From the NCBI RefSeq assembly GCF_018128285.1, contig NZ_CP072380.1, positions 2,480,001-2,544,000 on the forward strand: a stretch of 64,000 bases of DNA, written 5' to 3'. Below the pieces are notes generated by a model. The model was not told the origin of the DNA and did not search any database. It worked only from the letters and a program-made list of their open reading frames with translations. The stretch comes from Atopobium sp. oral taxon 416. Lineage in GTDB: Bacteria; Actinomycetota; Coriobacteriia; Coriobacteriales; Atopobiaceae. This document shows positions 35,628 through 48,711 of this stretch, in pieces. The position numbers and the translations under genes were made by a program. Numbering within the stretch: the stretch's first letter is position 1; each line of letters begins with the position of its first letter.

Positions 35628-36434
35628 TCAGCTCTGTTTTGCCCGCATGCCAGGATCCAGGTAGTAGCCTGACTCAGAGAAGCGCTTGCGGTAGGTCAAG
35701 AAGCATGCCATCACAATCGCCAGCGTTGTCGCCGCTGACATCATGAGCAGCACCACGATCTGGTACTTAGCCGCAGTCACCGGATCGGCGCCAGCCAGGA
35801 TCTGCCCGCTCATCATGCCCGGGATCTGTACGATACCCGCCGCGGACATCCCCGCGATCGTCGGCATAATACCTGCGCCCACAGCGGAGCGAATAGAGGG
35901 CATCGCGGCCTCCTGCGGAGTCGCCCCCAACGCCACAAGCGCAAAAATCTCGTCGGAGCGTGAGTCCAGGTCCGCGAACAATCTGCTGGTCGCAAGGGCG
36001 ACTGCGGAGAGCGTGTTCCCCATTGCCATCCCCGTAATCGGGATCAGCTGCCGGGCGCTGTACCAGGGTGTCGCGTGGATGATGCCTTCGACAACGATCA
36101 AAGCGATAACGACTGAGGAGAGGGTGATGGAGGCATACACGTCGATCCACAACCCATCGAGGTGCAGCTTGATACGGTCACAGGCGATGCGCGCGGCAAA
36201 GAGGCTCATGCAGAACATCACCAATAGAACGAGCCACCAACTCTGGTACTGGAAGATGTAGATGAGGATGAAGCCCATCGCGAGCAGCTGCAAAAAGACC
36301 CGCACTGTCGCGATCGCAATGCTCTTTTCCTGACCTAGCTTCATCCGCCAGGAGACATAGGCGGCCACGAGCATGAAACCCGCCGCCAAAATAAGCTCCA
36401 AATATCCAATATCGATCACGCCTGCTTGCTGCAT
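35628..36434 (-). CDS. fetB: FetB-like ABC permease (UPF0014)
   Basis: The 268-residue membrane protein has about seven helices and the UPF0014 hallmark ELILAAGFMLVAAYVSWRMK near the start, PITGMAMGNTLSAVALATSR in the middle and PGMMSGQILAGADPVTAAKY near the end. FetAB in E. coli exports iron or relieves iron-related oxidative stress. ATG 36434 is preferred because GAGAGGA lies about nine bases before it. It follows fetA by 49 bases on the same strand. Confidence 0.88.
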   Translation of the reverse strand: MQQAGVIDIGYLELILAAGFMLVAAYVSWRMKLGQEKSIAIATVRVFLQLLAMGFILIYIFQYQSWWLVLLVMFCMSLFAARIACDRIKLHLDGLWIDVYASITLSSVVIALIVVEGIIHATPWYSARQLIPITGMAMGNTLSAVALATSRLFADLDSRSDEIFALVALGATPQEAAMPSIRSAVGAGIMPTIAGMSAAGIVQIPGMMSGQILAGADPVTAAKYQIVVLLMMSAATTLAIVMACFLTYRKRFSESGYYLDPGMRAKQS

Positions 36435-36483
36435 AGCACAGATCCTCTCACGCATATCCCCTTGTGGTGCCTAAATCGTCACC

Positions 36484-37221
36484 TTATGCATTCTCCGAAT
36501 AGGTCAACTTTCCCGCTTCTAAGTGATGGGTGCCTTTGGCCAGCCCATCATTGGGGCGATGGCGGATACGCAGCGCACAGGCCTTGTTTCCTACAAAGCG
36601 CACGATCATGTTCCCTACTGCGCGTGCGGACTCATCGTCGAGCGATGCATCCACCTCGTCGAGCAGCAGTACTTGCGGCTTCGTTACAAGGACCCTCAAA
36701 AGTGCCACACGGGCAGCCTGCCCGCCGGAGAGCTGCGCGGCATTGCGCGAAAGTCCCACCTCAAGTTTTGCATCCTCGAGGCACTGCTCTAAGTAATCAT
36801 CCTTCGGACGTGGGGCGCTCTCACGCACTGTAAGCGTCCAAGGTAGCAGCAGATTGTCTCGTACGGTTCCGGGTATGAGCGTCGCCTTCTGCGGCACCAG
36901 AGCGACTCTTTGCCGCCACTCCGTCGGCTCAAAGGTACGAAAGTCCTGACCGTCCAGGAGCATCGTGCCGCCCTGCAGGGGCAGCAGGCGGGCACAGGCG
37001 CGCAAAAGCGTGGTCTTACCGGAGCCTGAGGGCCCCGTCAAGTCATAGATGCACCCTGCGTCGAGCGCCAGTGAGACATCATTCACGGGCGGCACCGAAG
37101 ACTGTTGGGAAGCTCTGTCTGCCTTCGATACATCCTCACCCCTTGATGTGGGCCCATCTGATTGGGAGCTCAGGAGATCGCTGTAAGATACCGTAACGTC
37201 ACAAAGCTCAAAGAGTGCCAT
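36484..37221 (-). CDS. fetA: FetA-like ABC transporter ATPase
   Basis: This 245-residue ABC ATPase has Walker A GPSGSGKTTLLRACARLLPL, Q-loop ALVPQKATLIPGTVRDNLLL, signature LSGGQAARVALLRVLV and Walker B QVLLLDEVDASLDDESARAV. A 30-residue polar insert (SSQSDGPTSRGEDVSKADRA) sits between strand 1 and the usual NDVSL region, longer than in most relatives. Its partner is the UPF0014 permease downstream. The start at 37221 (MALFELCDVTVSY) is chosen by family pattern; an ATG 13 codons earlier is possible. Confidence 0.85.
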   Translation of the reverse strand: MALFELCDVTVSYSDLLSSQSDGPTSRGEDVSKADRASQQSSVPPVNDVSLALDAGCIYDLTGPSGSGKTTLLRACARLLPLQGGTMLLDGQDFRTFEPTEWRQRVALVPQKATLIPGTVRDNLLLPWTLTVRESAPRPKDDYLEQCLEDAKLEVGLSRNAAQLSGGQAARVALLRVLVTKPQVLLLDEVDASLDDESARAVGNMIVRFVGNKACALRIRHRPNDGLAKGTHHLEAGKLTYSENA

Positions 37222-37384
37222 ACCAGCTTCTTCGATAAAACAGACCTGTAGAAACAGCAATAGTGAGACTCTGAATCATGTATTCTCGCCTCACAAATCA
37301 GCGCCAAATGGCCCGCTATCAGGCTCATTTAGTGCCGCAGTCAGGCTTGATCAGGCGTATAGATCAGGTCTCTGTAAACAAGGA

Positions 37385-37894
37385 CTATAGGATCTTTGCC
37401 CGCTCGCCTAAAGGCTTCTTCTCCTTTTGGGAAACCGGCTTGGCAGGTTTCCCAAATGGGACGATCGTACGGATCGTCTTGCCTTCGGAAACATGCAGCA
37501 ACTTCGCGAGCTTTGCGCTCATATCACCTGAGCGAACCATGCCGTCCATCCAGACCCCGGCGCAGCCACAGGCGGTGATCGCGAGCATGAGGTTCTCAGT
37601 CGCAGCGCCGTAGTCCACCATCTCAAAGTTCATGCTGCCATGATCATTAGGCTCACTGGCTACGACCAGGATAACCGGCGCAGTCTTGGTGGCTGGAGTC
37701 GGCAGAAGCTCAGCAATCTGTTGCCTGAGCTTTGCATCCCGGACGGCGATGAACGAGACGGTTTGACCGTTATATCCGGAAGGTGCCCTGACACCTGCAT
37801 CAAGAATAGCCTTGAGATCCTCATCCGGTACCTCGACAGGAAGAAATTCATCGCGGTAACTCCCACGCTGTTTTACAACATCAAAGAAATCCAT
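37385..37894 (-). CDS. nitroreductase-family FMN oxidoreductase
   Basis: The 169-residue protein shows the family start (MDFFDVVKQRGSYRDEFLPV) with the Arg-Ser-x-Arg-like FMN site, APSGYNGQTVSFIAVRD, and the dimer/FMN part MVDYGAATENLMLAITACGC AG followed by VPFGKP. Members reduce nitro compounds, quinones or flavins with NAD(P)H. The protein is at the short end of the family and the substrate is unknown. It is a single gene between fetA and a HAD phosphatase. Confidence 0.85.
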   Translation of the reverse strand: MDFFDVVKQRGSYRDEFLPVEVPDEDLKAILDAGVRAPSGYNGQTVSFIAVRDAKLRQQIAELLPTPATKTAPVILVVASEPNDHGSMNFEMVDYGAATENLMLAITACGCAGVWMDGMVRSGDMSAKLAKLLHVSEGKTIRTIVPFGKPAKPVSQKEKKPLGERAKIL

Positions 37895-37973
37895 ATGGCA
37901 TTGACCCCTTTATCACGCATACAAACAAAGCAATACCCTAAGCAAACCACGCTCGACGCAGAAGGTGATTAGC

Positions 37974-38771
37974 TTACTTCACACTCCCCAGAATCTTGCG
38001 TATTTCCTGCTGCACGGCGTACTCTTTATTGGTTCCGATCACGCGCTCAGCAATCTGTTGCACCGCATAGAGGGCGTTGCCCATCACCAGTGGGTGCCCA
38101 ACATAGCGAAGCATCGCGTAATCGTTCATAGAGTCTCCGAAGGCTACGACTTCGTCACGTTCGATGCCGTAGTACTGCATCAGCTGAGCTAACCCAGTCG
38201 CCTTGTTTATGCCGCGGGGCAACGTATCGATCCAGGTATCGCCGGAAGGCATAAAGACAAACTCATCGCCGAGCTCCCGCTCGAGGACGTAGGTCATATC
38301 CATGCAATCCTTGGGACGGTCACAGCACACTGCGGCTTTGATGATGCTGACATCCGGGGCAGGTGGATCATCGACTCGCTGGGCGTTCGGCAAATCCTTA
38401 TCAAGTTCGCGCACATAGTGGGACAGGTCATCCAGGATATAGGTATGCGCATCGTCATATAAAACCATATGCAGGCAATCAAATTGCTCACACGTTTGGT
38501 AGAGTTTTTGAATACCTAGGTACGAAAAATCTTCCCGATCCAAAAGCTTTCCATCTGCGTAGACTTGACAGCCCAGCGAGGCTACGAAATCCATCTTGTC
38601 CGCTACGGGTTTGAAGAACCAACGCAGCGTGTCATAGCGGCGACCACTACTTGCCACAAATATGATGCCCTTCTCTCGAAGCGCTTCTACTAGCTCATAT
38701 GTCTCAGGCGGTACCTGCGAGTGTTCATCGAGAAGCGTACCGTCCATATCGGTCGCGATAAGTTTGATCAT
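37974..38771 (-). CDS. Cof-type HAD-superfamily phosphatase
   Basis: This 265-residue enzyme has all HAD motifs: motif I IATDMDGTLLDEHSQV, motif II FVASSGRRYDTL, motif III lysine in LPRGINKATGL and motif IV VVAFGDSMNDYAMLRYVG. The type IIB cap lies between. Relatives dephosphorylate sugar phosphates, FMN or PLP. ATG 38771 is preferred because GAAGGGA stands before it and the protein then begins MIKLIATDMDGT. A 30-bp palindrome overlaps its promoter region. A broken paralogue lies at 3740-4166. Confidence 0.93.
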   Translation of the reverse strand: MIKLIATDMDGTLLDEHSQVPPETYELVEALREKGIIFVASSGRRYDTLRWFFKPVADKMDFVASLGCQVYADGKLLDREDFSYLGIQKLYQTCEQFDCLHMVLYDDAHTYILDDLSHYVRELDKDLPNAQRVDDPPAPDVSIIKAAVCCDRPKDCMDMTYVLERELGDEFVFMPSGDTWIDTLPRGINKATGLAQLMQYYGIERDEVVAFGDSMNDYAMLRYVGHPLVMGNALYAVQQIAERVIGTNKEYAVQQEIRKILGSVK

Positions 38772-38806
38772 GCCAACGATCCCTTCTGAGATTGTGACAA
38801 TAGATA

Positions 38807-38836
38807 TCAGCAAATGAATACATATTCATTTGCTGA
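38807..38836. promoter_or_regulatory. 30-bp palindrome upstream of the Cof-type phosphatase
   Basis: Fourteen-base perfect arms (TCAGCAAATGAATA / TATTCATTTGCTGA) surround CA. On the minus strand a TTGGAA box lies just upstream, and TATGTA inside the palindrome is placed as its -10 after 16 bases, so the palindrome looks like an operator over the promoter. There is no T run, which argues against a terminator. Confidence 0.55.
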
Positions 38837-39136
38837 ACGATTCCAATGGCCCAAGAATACATCATTGTACGCCTCATAAGGTTCCCACACAGAACCATTC
38901 AATGAAATAGTAAAGGATAGCAATCGAAATGAGGAACCGTTAGGTACATCAAACTTTTCTATGTGAATAATACCTATCTACCAGCCACAGTGCAGAATCT
39001 TATACACACATCCTGGCCGACAAATAAAACGCAACAGGAATGGCAATTGAGTCGATCAGCAAGATGATACGGGAACATACAAACCAAGAACCAACAACCG
39101 AAGCCCTTGATCCTCAATCAATATCTAACTACAAAA
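38837..39136. other. intergenic region between 5S rRNA and the phosphatase gene
   Basis: About 300 AT-rich bases without a supported gene or tRNA. A short open frame from 39040 runs into the 5S gene and has no ribosome site, so I do not call it. Confidence 0.6.
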
Positions 39137-39148
39137 ATATCCCTCGTT

Positions 39149-39265
39149 GGTCAGCGACGACCTACCCTCCCACGGACTACACCGCAGTACTCTCGGCGCT
39201 CGGGGGCTTAACTTCTGGGTTCGGAATGGGACCAGGTGTACCTCCCCTGCCATAATCGCTGACCA
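39149..39265 (-). rRNA. 5S ribosomal RNA
   Basis: The minus strand reads the conserved 5S core ACACCTGGTCCCATTCCGAA, CCCAGAAGTTAAGCCC. The outer stem is extended beyond the mature ends to a perfect 21-bp helix (39137-39157 with 39256-39276), which probably serves processing and is followed by TTTTT. Exact mature ends are estimated. Confidence 0.93.
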
Positions 39266-39362
39266 ACGAGGGATATTCTCTTGTGAAGGGAAACGTGTAC
39301 CTTCAGGGCCGCATAGCACACATATAAGGCAAAAGATATATCGCATACGTGATATCGTAAAA

Positions 39363-42313
<2,951 letters not shown>

Positions 42314-42550
42314 CTTAAAACCTTGTCTTTCAATGGTTGGGATATCACTACCATCAATGTCTTTGCATTGATGCGATCAGATGCGATTATCTTTTGCTAG
42401 AAAAGAAAAATTGTTGCTTTTGTTGTGCTATGCGGCTCTCAAGGTACACGAGGGGTAAACCCTCAAAACCGGATACTTGTGACTCACCTGTCAAAGAAGT
42501 GAAGTGAAAAGACACACACCTATACAGTAAAGCTTTCTAAGTACTCCCTA
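42314..42550 (-). other. 16S-23S internal spacer without tRNA
   Basis: The spacer of about 237 bases shows no tRNA cloverleaf. Bases 42460-42487 are complementary to 44256-44281 in the 16S leader (shared core AAAACCGGATAC), making the long stem that surrounds 16S RNA for RNase III-type processing. Confidence 0.75.
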
Positions 42551-44068
<1,518 letters not shown>

Positions 44069-44640
44069 CATTTGCAATCAAGCAAATAGAAGATGAAATG
44101 AAAGAGTGTGTGTCCTGTATCGAATGATCACGCTCGCCAAATAAAAAAGCGGATTCATCATGTAGTTCTCTTTTTTAAGAAAGAATTGACGGAAGTACAT
44201 GGTGTTTAACTACCAAATACAACCGTTAGTACACAAATCACTGTCTTTTAGTGTTTGTCACACAGTATCCGGTTTTCAAGGTTCAGCGCACTTTGAAGAC
44301 CAGTGCCCCGAAGCGCGAGCATTAACCCTACACGCCCACCGACCCCAAACATGTGGGATTTGTCATGTTCACAGAATGGACACAACTCAACTGGGGTTTT
44401 GCTGAAACGAATAGATTTCTGTCTCTGTACAGTATCATACCCTAGCTATTCAGACTCATTGCAGTAAAGCCCATCTTGTGTGCAAATTGAATTGATTTCT
44501 AGCCGTCAAGTATATGAGGGCTGATGCAGGCCGGCCGGCTAGCCCAGGTGATACAACTTTCCATGCCAAAGGGAGCTGTGCCCTGGAGCCTACTGGGCTC
44601 TGTGTTTGGTGACAACCTCTTCGGCTAGCCTTCAAGGAGA
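44069..44640 (-). promoter_or_regulatory. 16S leader, promoter region, then IS flank
   Basis: Bases 44069-44450 form the rRNA leader. The segment 44256-44281 pairs with the spacer as the 16S processing stem. The promoter must lie in or above 44290-44450, but I cannot choose a convincing -35/-10 pair. Bases 44450-44640 carry nothing I can support and probably belong to the next IS relic. Confidence 0.5.
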
Positions 44641-45480
44641 AAGTGGAACCGTCAGGATCCATGGTACGCAAAAGTCCCTTCCACACCCGCAGTGCCAAGG
44701 CCGAAGATACCAAGATCTGCCGGCCTAAGAAGGCCACAGTCGAGTGTTGCTGCTGTAAGCACATAGGCTTTGCTACCTTCGCTAAGCTAAGTGCCAAGAT
44801 GGGAGTGTCCTGACTGCAGGCGCACGTACAGCTCGCTTACAGGGACAGTCTTTAAGCACACCAGGCACACACCCTGCCGAAGTAGGTATCACCCATCAGG
44901 CTCATGCGCTACAGTGTGCCCCTTAACTGCAAGAGACAAAGCGCTCAGATATCGCATCAAAAGCGCCTGGGGATGGTGGCATTGGGTCTTTCGTCCTCAA
45001 GGAAGTGCCTCTGGATCGACAAGGCCTACATCGCTGATGCGCACCTCTCCTGCGCCTTCGGGCAGGCGAGCAAGTATGCCCTGTCGGCGGGTTGGCACAG
45101 ACGTCCTATGCCGTAGTCTGTGGCCACAAGCCGTCCACGGAAAGGATCAGAAGACCTTGCGGCCACTGAGCTGAAGGCGCAAGCGCGCCCACAGTAGGGC
45201 TGATGAGGGATTCAGGGGCTGTCACTGAATCCTACAAAGCCAGTTGTGCGCGATCCGCACTATCTGGACAGCATGGCGCTTGTGGACAATCTCTGCTTTT
45301 GGCTCAAGAGATACCTGTGGCACCTCACAGGTGTGTCCAAGGCCAACATGCAAAAGCTACCTCAACTGGTAGGTCTAGCTGTTTTGTGCCAAACAGGCAA
45401 GGCACAGATGGGTTGAAACTGCAAGGGCACCATATGCTTGTGGCCGATGTGGGTCTTCGCAGCTCGGCATGGGTCTAGCG
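44640..45480 (+). pseudogene. IS1595-family transposase relic
   Basis: Pieces of an ISXO2-like transposase are readable in several frames: the zinc ribbon WECPDCRRTYSSLTGTVFKH, then IRLMRYSVPLNCKRQSAQIS, CLWIDKAYIADAHLSCAFGQ, DPHYLDSMALVDNLCFWLKR and YLWHLTGVSKANMQKLPQL. The order is that of the family with DDE acid in WIDKAY. Stops and shifts are numerous. It differs from the IS1595 relic at 6069-7020. Confidence 0.7.
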
Positions 45481-45504
45481 GCCCTCATTTACTTGACTGT
45501 TAGG

Positions 45505-46972
45505 CTAGGGAAACGATGATTAATTCGGCTCGATGAGGTCGCTGAGGCTGTACGCTGTATGCCGCCGGCTTAAAATGGGCTCTTCGCTACTTATGGTGGG
45601 TAGCATATCTGCATCCCCTCGAAGGCGTGGCCTTTAAACGGCAGTATTTTCCCCGACAGGAAGCTGCATTCCTAAGGTGCGATATGGATGCTTAAGGCAG
45701 GGATGCTGGCAAGGCTCTTTAAGAGATCCCAGGGGGCTTAGGGACGAGTGGGAGCTCTGCGATGTCTGGTTTAAGGAGCGCGAGGGAGCGCAAGATAAGC
45801 TCCATGTGAGGGTGGCCCACAGGAAAGGGCCAGGCAGTCGAGTGTCCCGTATGCCACAGGAGGTGCGGCACCTGTGACACGCGCGAGAGGACCTTGTGGC
45901 ATCTTAGCATCTGGCAGTGCGATACGATCGTGCACTGCGCGCTGCCCAGGGCGGACTGCCCCAAAGACGGTGTGCATGCCACAAGGATGCCCTGAAAGGT
46001 GCGGCCGAAGACGCACTTCACAGCACTCTTTAAGGCGCAGGTGATAAGTGATGGCGCTCTTTGGCATGAGCGTGACGCCGGTCGCGCAGCAGCTGCACGA
46101 GACAGCCCACGCGCATATGGAGGCTGCTGGGCAAGGCCGTGGCCGAGGCGAGGGATGCCGCCGACTACTCGGATGTCGTGCGCGTGGGCATAGACGACAC
46201 CGCAAGGAGGCGCGGCCAAAGCTACATCAGCATCATGGCCAACCTCGACGGCCAGCGTGCCTGAGCCGTCACGCAGGGCAGGGACAAGGGGGCCTTAGGC
46301 AGGCTCTGAGACGAGCTTAAGGAGCACGCAGGGGATCGCACGAAGGTCTTAGAGGTCACGCGCGACATGGCTTAAGGCATACTCGCTTGGCGTAGCTGCA
46401 GAGATGCCCCAGGCCACACAGAGCGTGGGACAGCTTCCATGTGGTGCAGCTCCTGATGAGGGCGACAGACCCTGTGAGGTGCCAGGAGAGGCGCGAATCG
46501 GCGGAGAAGTACAAGGCAGCTTGCCCAGACGAAGTATCTGTAGCTGAAGAAGAAGGAGTCGCTCACAAAGCTCCAACTCGCCAAGAGGGAGGAGCTCGAC
46601 CCTGCGAAGACCCATCTCAGGGAGGCACGCGCATGCCAGATGGGAGAGGCGCTGCAGGACGTCTATTCATGCGCAGACAGGGAATCGGCGGCAGCAGCCC
46701 CAGAGCGCCTCTGCTCGTGGATGATGCACTCTGCCGTGGCCGAGATGAAGAGCGTGGCGAGGACCTTCAGGAAGGAGCGGGAGGGGATCTTGAACTGGTG
46801 GAAGAGGGGATCTACCAACTCGTTCCTGGAAGGGCTCAACTCGGTCGTGCAGTCCGCCCGCAGCATCGCCAGGGGCTTCAGAAGCATCGCCTACTTCAGG
46901 ACGATGATCTTCCTCAGGCTAGGCCGTCTGGACTTCACAGCCCAGAAGAAGCTCGCATGCGCTACCCACTAG
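45505..46972 (+). pseudogene. ISL3-family element, transposase degenerate
   Basis: The left end is CTAGGGAAACGATGATTAAT at 45505. Transposase pieces follow: zinc-binding N-terminus (CPVCHRRCGTCDT), VMALFGMSVTPVAQQLHETA, the DDE start VVRVGIDDTARRRGQSYISI, MANLDGQRA-AVTQGRDKGAL and the intact C-terminus SFLEGLNSVVQSARSIARGF, RTMIFLRLGRLDFTAQKKLA. Several stops and shifts make it inactive. Bases 46973-47047 are spacer before the MITE. No separate right end is seen other than that of the MITE. Confidence 0.75.
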
Positions 46973-47047
46973 AAACAGCGAAGAGCCTTTTATGAGAGGC
47001 CCCACACAGATCCTTGTTCGCTGCCGGCCTGAAGCCCTCTTAAGAAC

Positions 47048-47143
47048 CTAGGGAAACGATGATTAATGCCTATGCCGGCCGCGAAAGGCCACGTAGCTAG
47101 TCCTTTCTGGCACATTATTGGGAATTAATCATCGTTTCCCTAG
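47048..47143. repeat. 96-bp MITE-like repeat, copy 1
   Basis: The terminal inverted repeats CTAGGGAAACGATGATTAAT and its reverse complement enclose a 56-base non-coding core with the small hairpin GGCCGCGAAAGGCC. The termini equal those of the ISL3 element at 45505. A second copy with only a handful of substitutions lies at 53509-53604. It could be mobilised by an ISL3 transposase. Confidence 0.85.
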
Positions 47144-47325
47144 CTCAGGTGCTCTCTGAGCCCCCTTACCCGATTATTGTCACGTCAAACACAGAGAGAA
47201 CGTGAGCTGCCTTTGCATGTATCTTTGGAGTTAATAGTAAGAGATCAATAGACAATTTGTTCATTGTTCTGCAGGGAAAGTTTCATAGAGTAAAGTTTTA
47301 AGCGTCTAGGACAAGGAGTGTATAC

Positions 47326-48210
47326 ATGTTTGATAAATTACCTGTTCCGGGTCGCAACGACCCCTGCTGGTGCGGAAGCGGCAAGAAATACAAGAAATGC
47401 CATGCAGCAGCCGATGAGAAAATGGAGGAGTTCGTGCTGAAGGGGGAAGAAGTGCTGCCACGCTCACTTCTGAAGACGAAGAAGGATATTGAGGGCATCA
47501 AAGCCTCTGCCGCCATCAACATAGGTGTGCTCGACTATGTGGGGAACCACATTAGGGCCGGCGTCTCCACGATGAACATCAACGAGTGGGTCGAATCCTA
47601 CTTAAGTGACCACGGTGCCGTATCCGCAGACTTGAACTTTGAGGGCTATCCCTACAGCGTCTGCACTTCGATCAACGATGTGGTCTGCCACGGGTTCCCC
47701 AACAAGAAGGACGTCCTGAAGGACGGCGACATTATCAATGTCGATATGTCCACCATCAAAGACGGCTATTTCTCTGACTCCTCCCGTATGTTCTGTATCG
47801 GAAACGTGAGCGACGAACGGAAACGGCTCGTTGAGGTCACGCACGACGCAGTCCAAGCCGGACTCACCGCCGTAAAGCCCTGGGGACACCTGGGCGATGT
47901 GGGCGACGCGGTCCATCAGGTTGCCCTCGATGCTGGGTTTACTGTGGTGCGTGACTATGGCGGTCATGGTATCGGCAAAGAGTTCCACGAGGATCCGTTC
48001 GTGAGCTTTGTCGCAAAGCCACACACTGGTCCGATCCTGGTTCCAGGTATGTGCTTCACGATCGAACCGATGGTCAACGCTGGCAAACCGGACATCAAGA
48101 TTGAGCGTTCTAACGGCTGGATCGTCCGCACCAAAGACGGCTCCGATTCCGCTCAGTGGGAAGTGCAGCTGGTCGTTACCAAGGATGGCTACGAGCTGCT
48201 CTCCTGGTAG
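47326..48210 (+). CDS. map: methionine aminopeptidase type I with SEC-C zinc motif
   Basis: The 294-residue enzyme removes N-terminal methionine from nascent proteins. It starts with a SEC-C motif (NDPCWCGSGKKYKKCH, residues 10-25) that binds zinc and may help ribosome or protein contact. The catalytic domain has all five metal ligands: Asp in INVDMSTIKDG, Asp in YFSDSSRMF, His in GGHGIGKEFHEDP, Glu in FTIEPMVNAG and Glu in QWEVQLVVT. AAGGAG precedes the ATG by nine bases. It is monocistronic, next to the MITE. Confidence 0.95.
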   Translation: MFDKLPVPGRNDPCWCGSGKKYKKCHAAADEKMEEFVLKGEEVLPRSLLKTKKDIEGIKASAAINIGVLDYVGNHIRAGVSTMNINEWVESYLSDHGAVSADLNFEGYPYSVCTSINDVVCHGFPNKKDVLKDGDIINVDMSTIKDGYFSDSSRMFCIGNVSDERKRLVEVTHDAVQAGLTAVKPWGHLGDVGDAVHQVALDAGFTVVRDYGGHGIGKEFHEDPFVSFVAKPHTGPILVPGMCFTIEPMVNAGKPDIKIERSNGWIVRTKDGSDSAQWEVQLVVTKDGYELLSW

Positions 48211-48235
48211 CGTCTTAGCTATATCCGTACTCTTT

Positions 48236-48275
48236 CAGGTCAGGTCTTACGGCATAGGCCTGGCTTTCTTTTTGG
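48236..48275 (+). terminator. terminator of map
   Basis: AGGTCAGGTCTTACGGCATA followed by GGCCTGGC forms a stem (with two G-U pairs) ending in TTTCTTTTT, about 30 bases after the stop codon. Confidence 0.7.
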
Positions 48276-48639
48276 CTCTTCGACGTTTCCCTAGCGACAA
48301 CACACACCACCGTGTGGAGAATAATCTTCGTCTCCGTGGGCATCGTCTCAGTCACGGTTGCGCTGCGTGACGGCTTTTCCCCGATGTGTTCCTACCCTTT
48401 GATCTGCTTCCACTCGCACCTTAAGGCATGGGCTAGGTAGTACCTGCACTCGTCGCGATACCGATCGGCTTCATTATCGAGCACACACAGGACCGCTCAA
48501 GCACACTAAGCGCTTTTTCACTGGTCCACAGGGCAACATAGCGCCTTTAGGAGCTGTGCCTGCTGACCGTTCTCCCGCAATAGCTGCCTGCATGATTCAG
48601 CCAAAGGGCTATCAAAAATTTGTATCGTTCAATAGAGCA
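48276..48639. other. gene-free region with decayed sequence
   Basis: No frame can be supported. The 11-base string CGTTTCCCTAG at 48284-48294 equals the outer edge of the ISL3/MITE termini and may mark a lost element end; such a short match could be chance. Confidence 0.4.
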
Positions 48640-48674
48640 GTAGGGGCCATATCCTCGTGATACGGCCCCTACAT
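48640..48674 (-). terminator. hairpin after the cps-like operon
   Basis: The arms GTAGGGGCC and GGCCCCTAC enclose about 16 bases, 40 bases beyond the stop of the DUF4012 gene. There is no clear T run, so it is a weak or rho-assisted terminator. Confidence 0.5.
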
Positions 48675-48711
48675 TTATGCCCCTCGTATGTCCTGAAATG
48701 CTACTGCTTCT

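Noticed and set aside
39040-39255. Small gene of 71 codons before the 5S rRNA
   Set aside because: It runs into the 5S gene, has no ribosome site, and its second half is the complement of 5S RNA.
42314-42550. Possible tRNA-Ile or tRNA-Ala in the 16S-23S spacer
   Set aside because: No acceptor stem, TTCRA arm or anticodon arrangement can be found in either strand of the spacer.
48276-48639. Remnant of a transport protein in the gap after map
   Set aside because: A short hydrophobic stretch can be read, but no motif or continuous homology is recognisable; I list it only as gene-free sequence.
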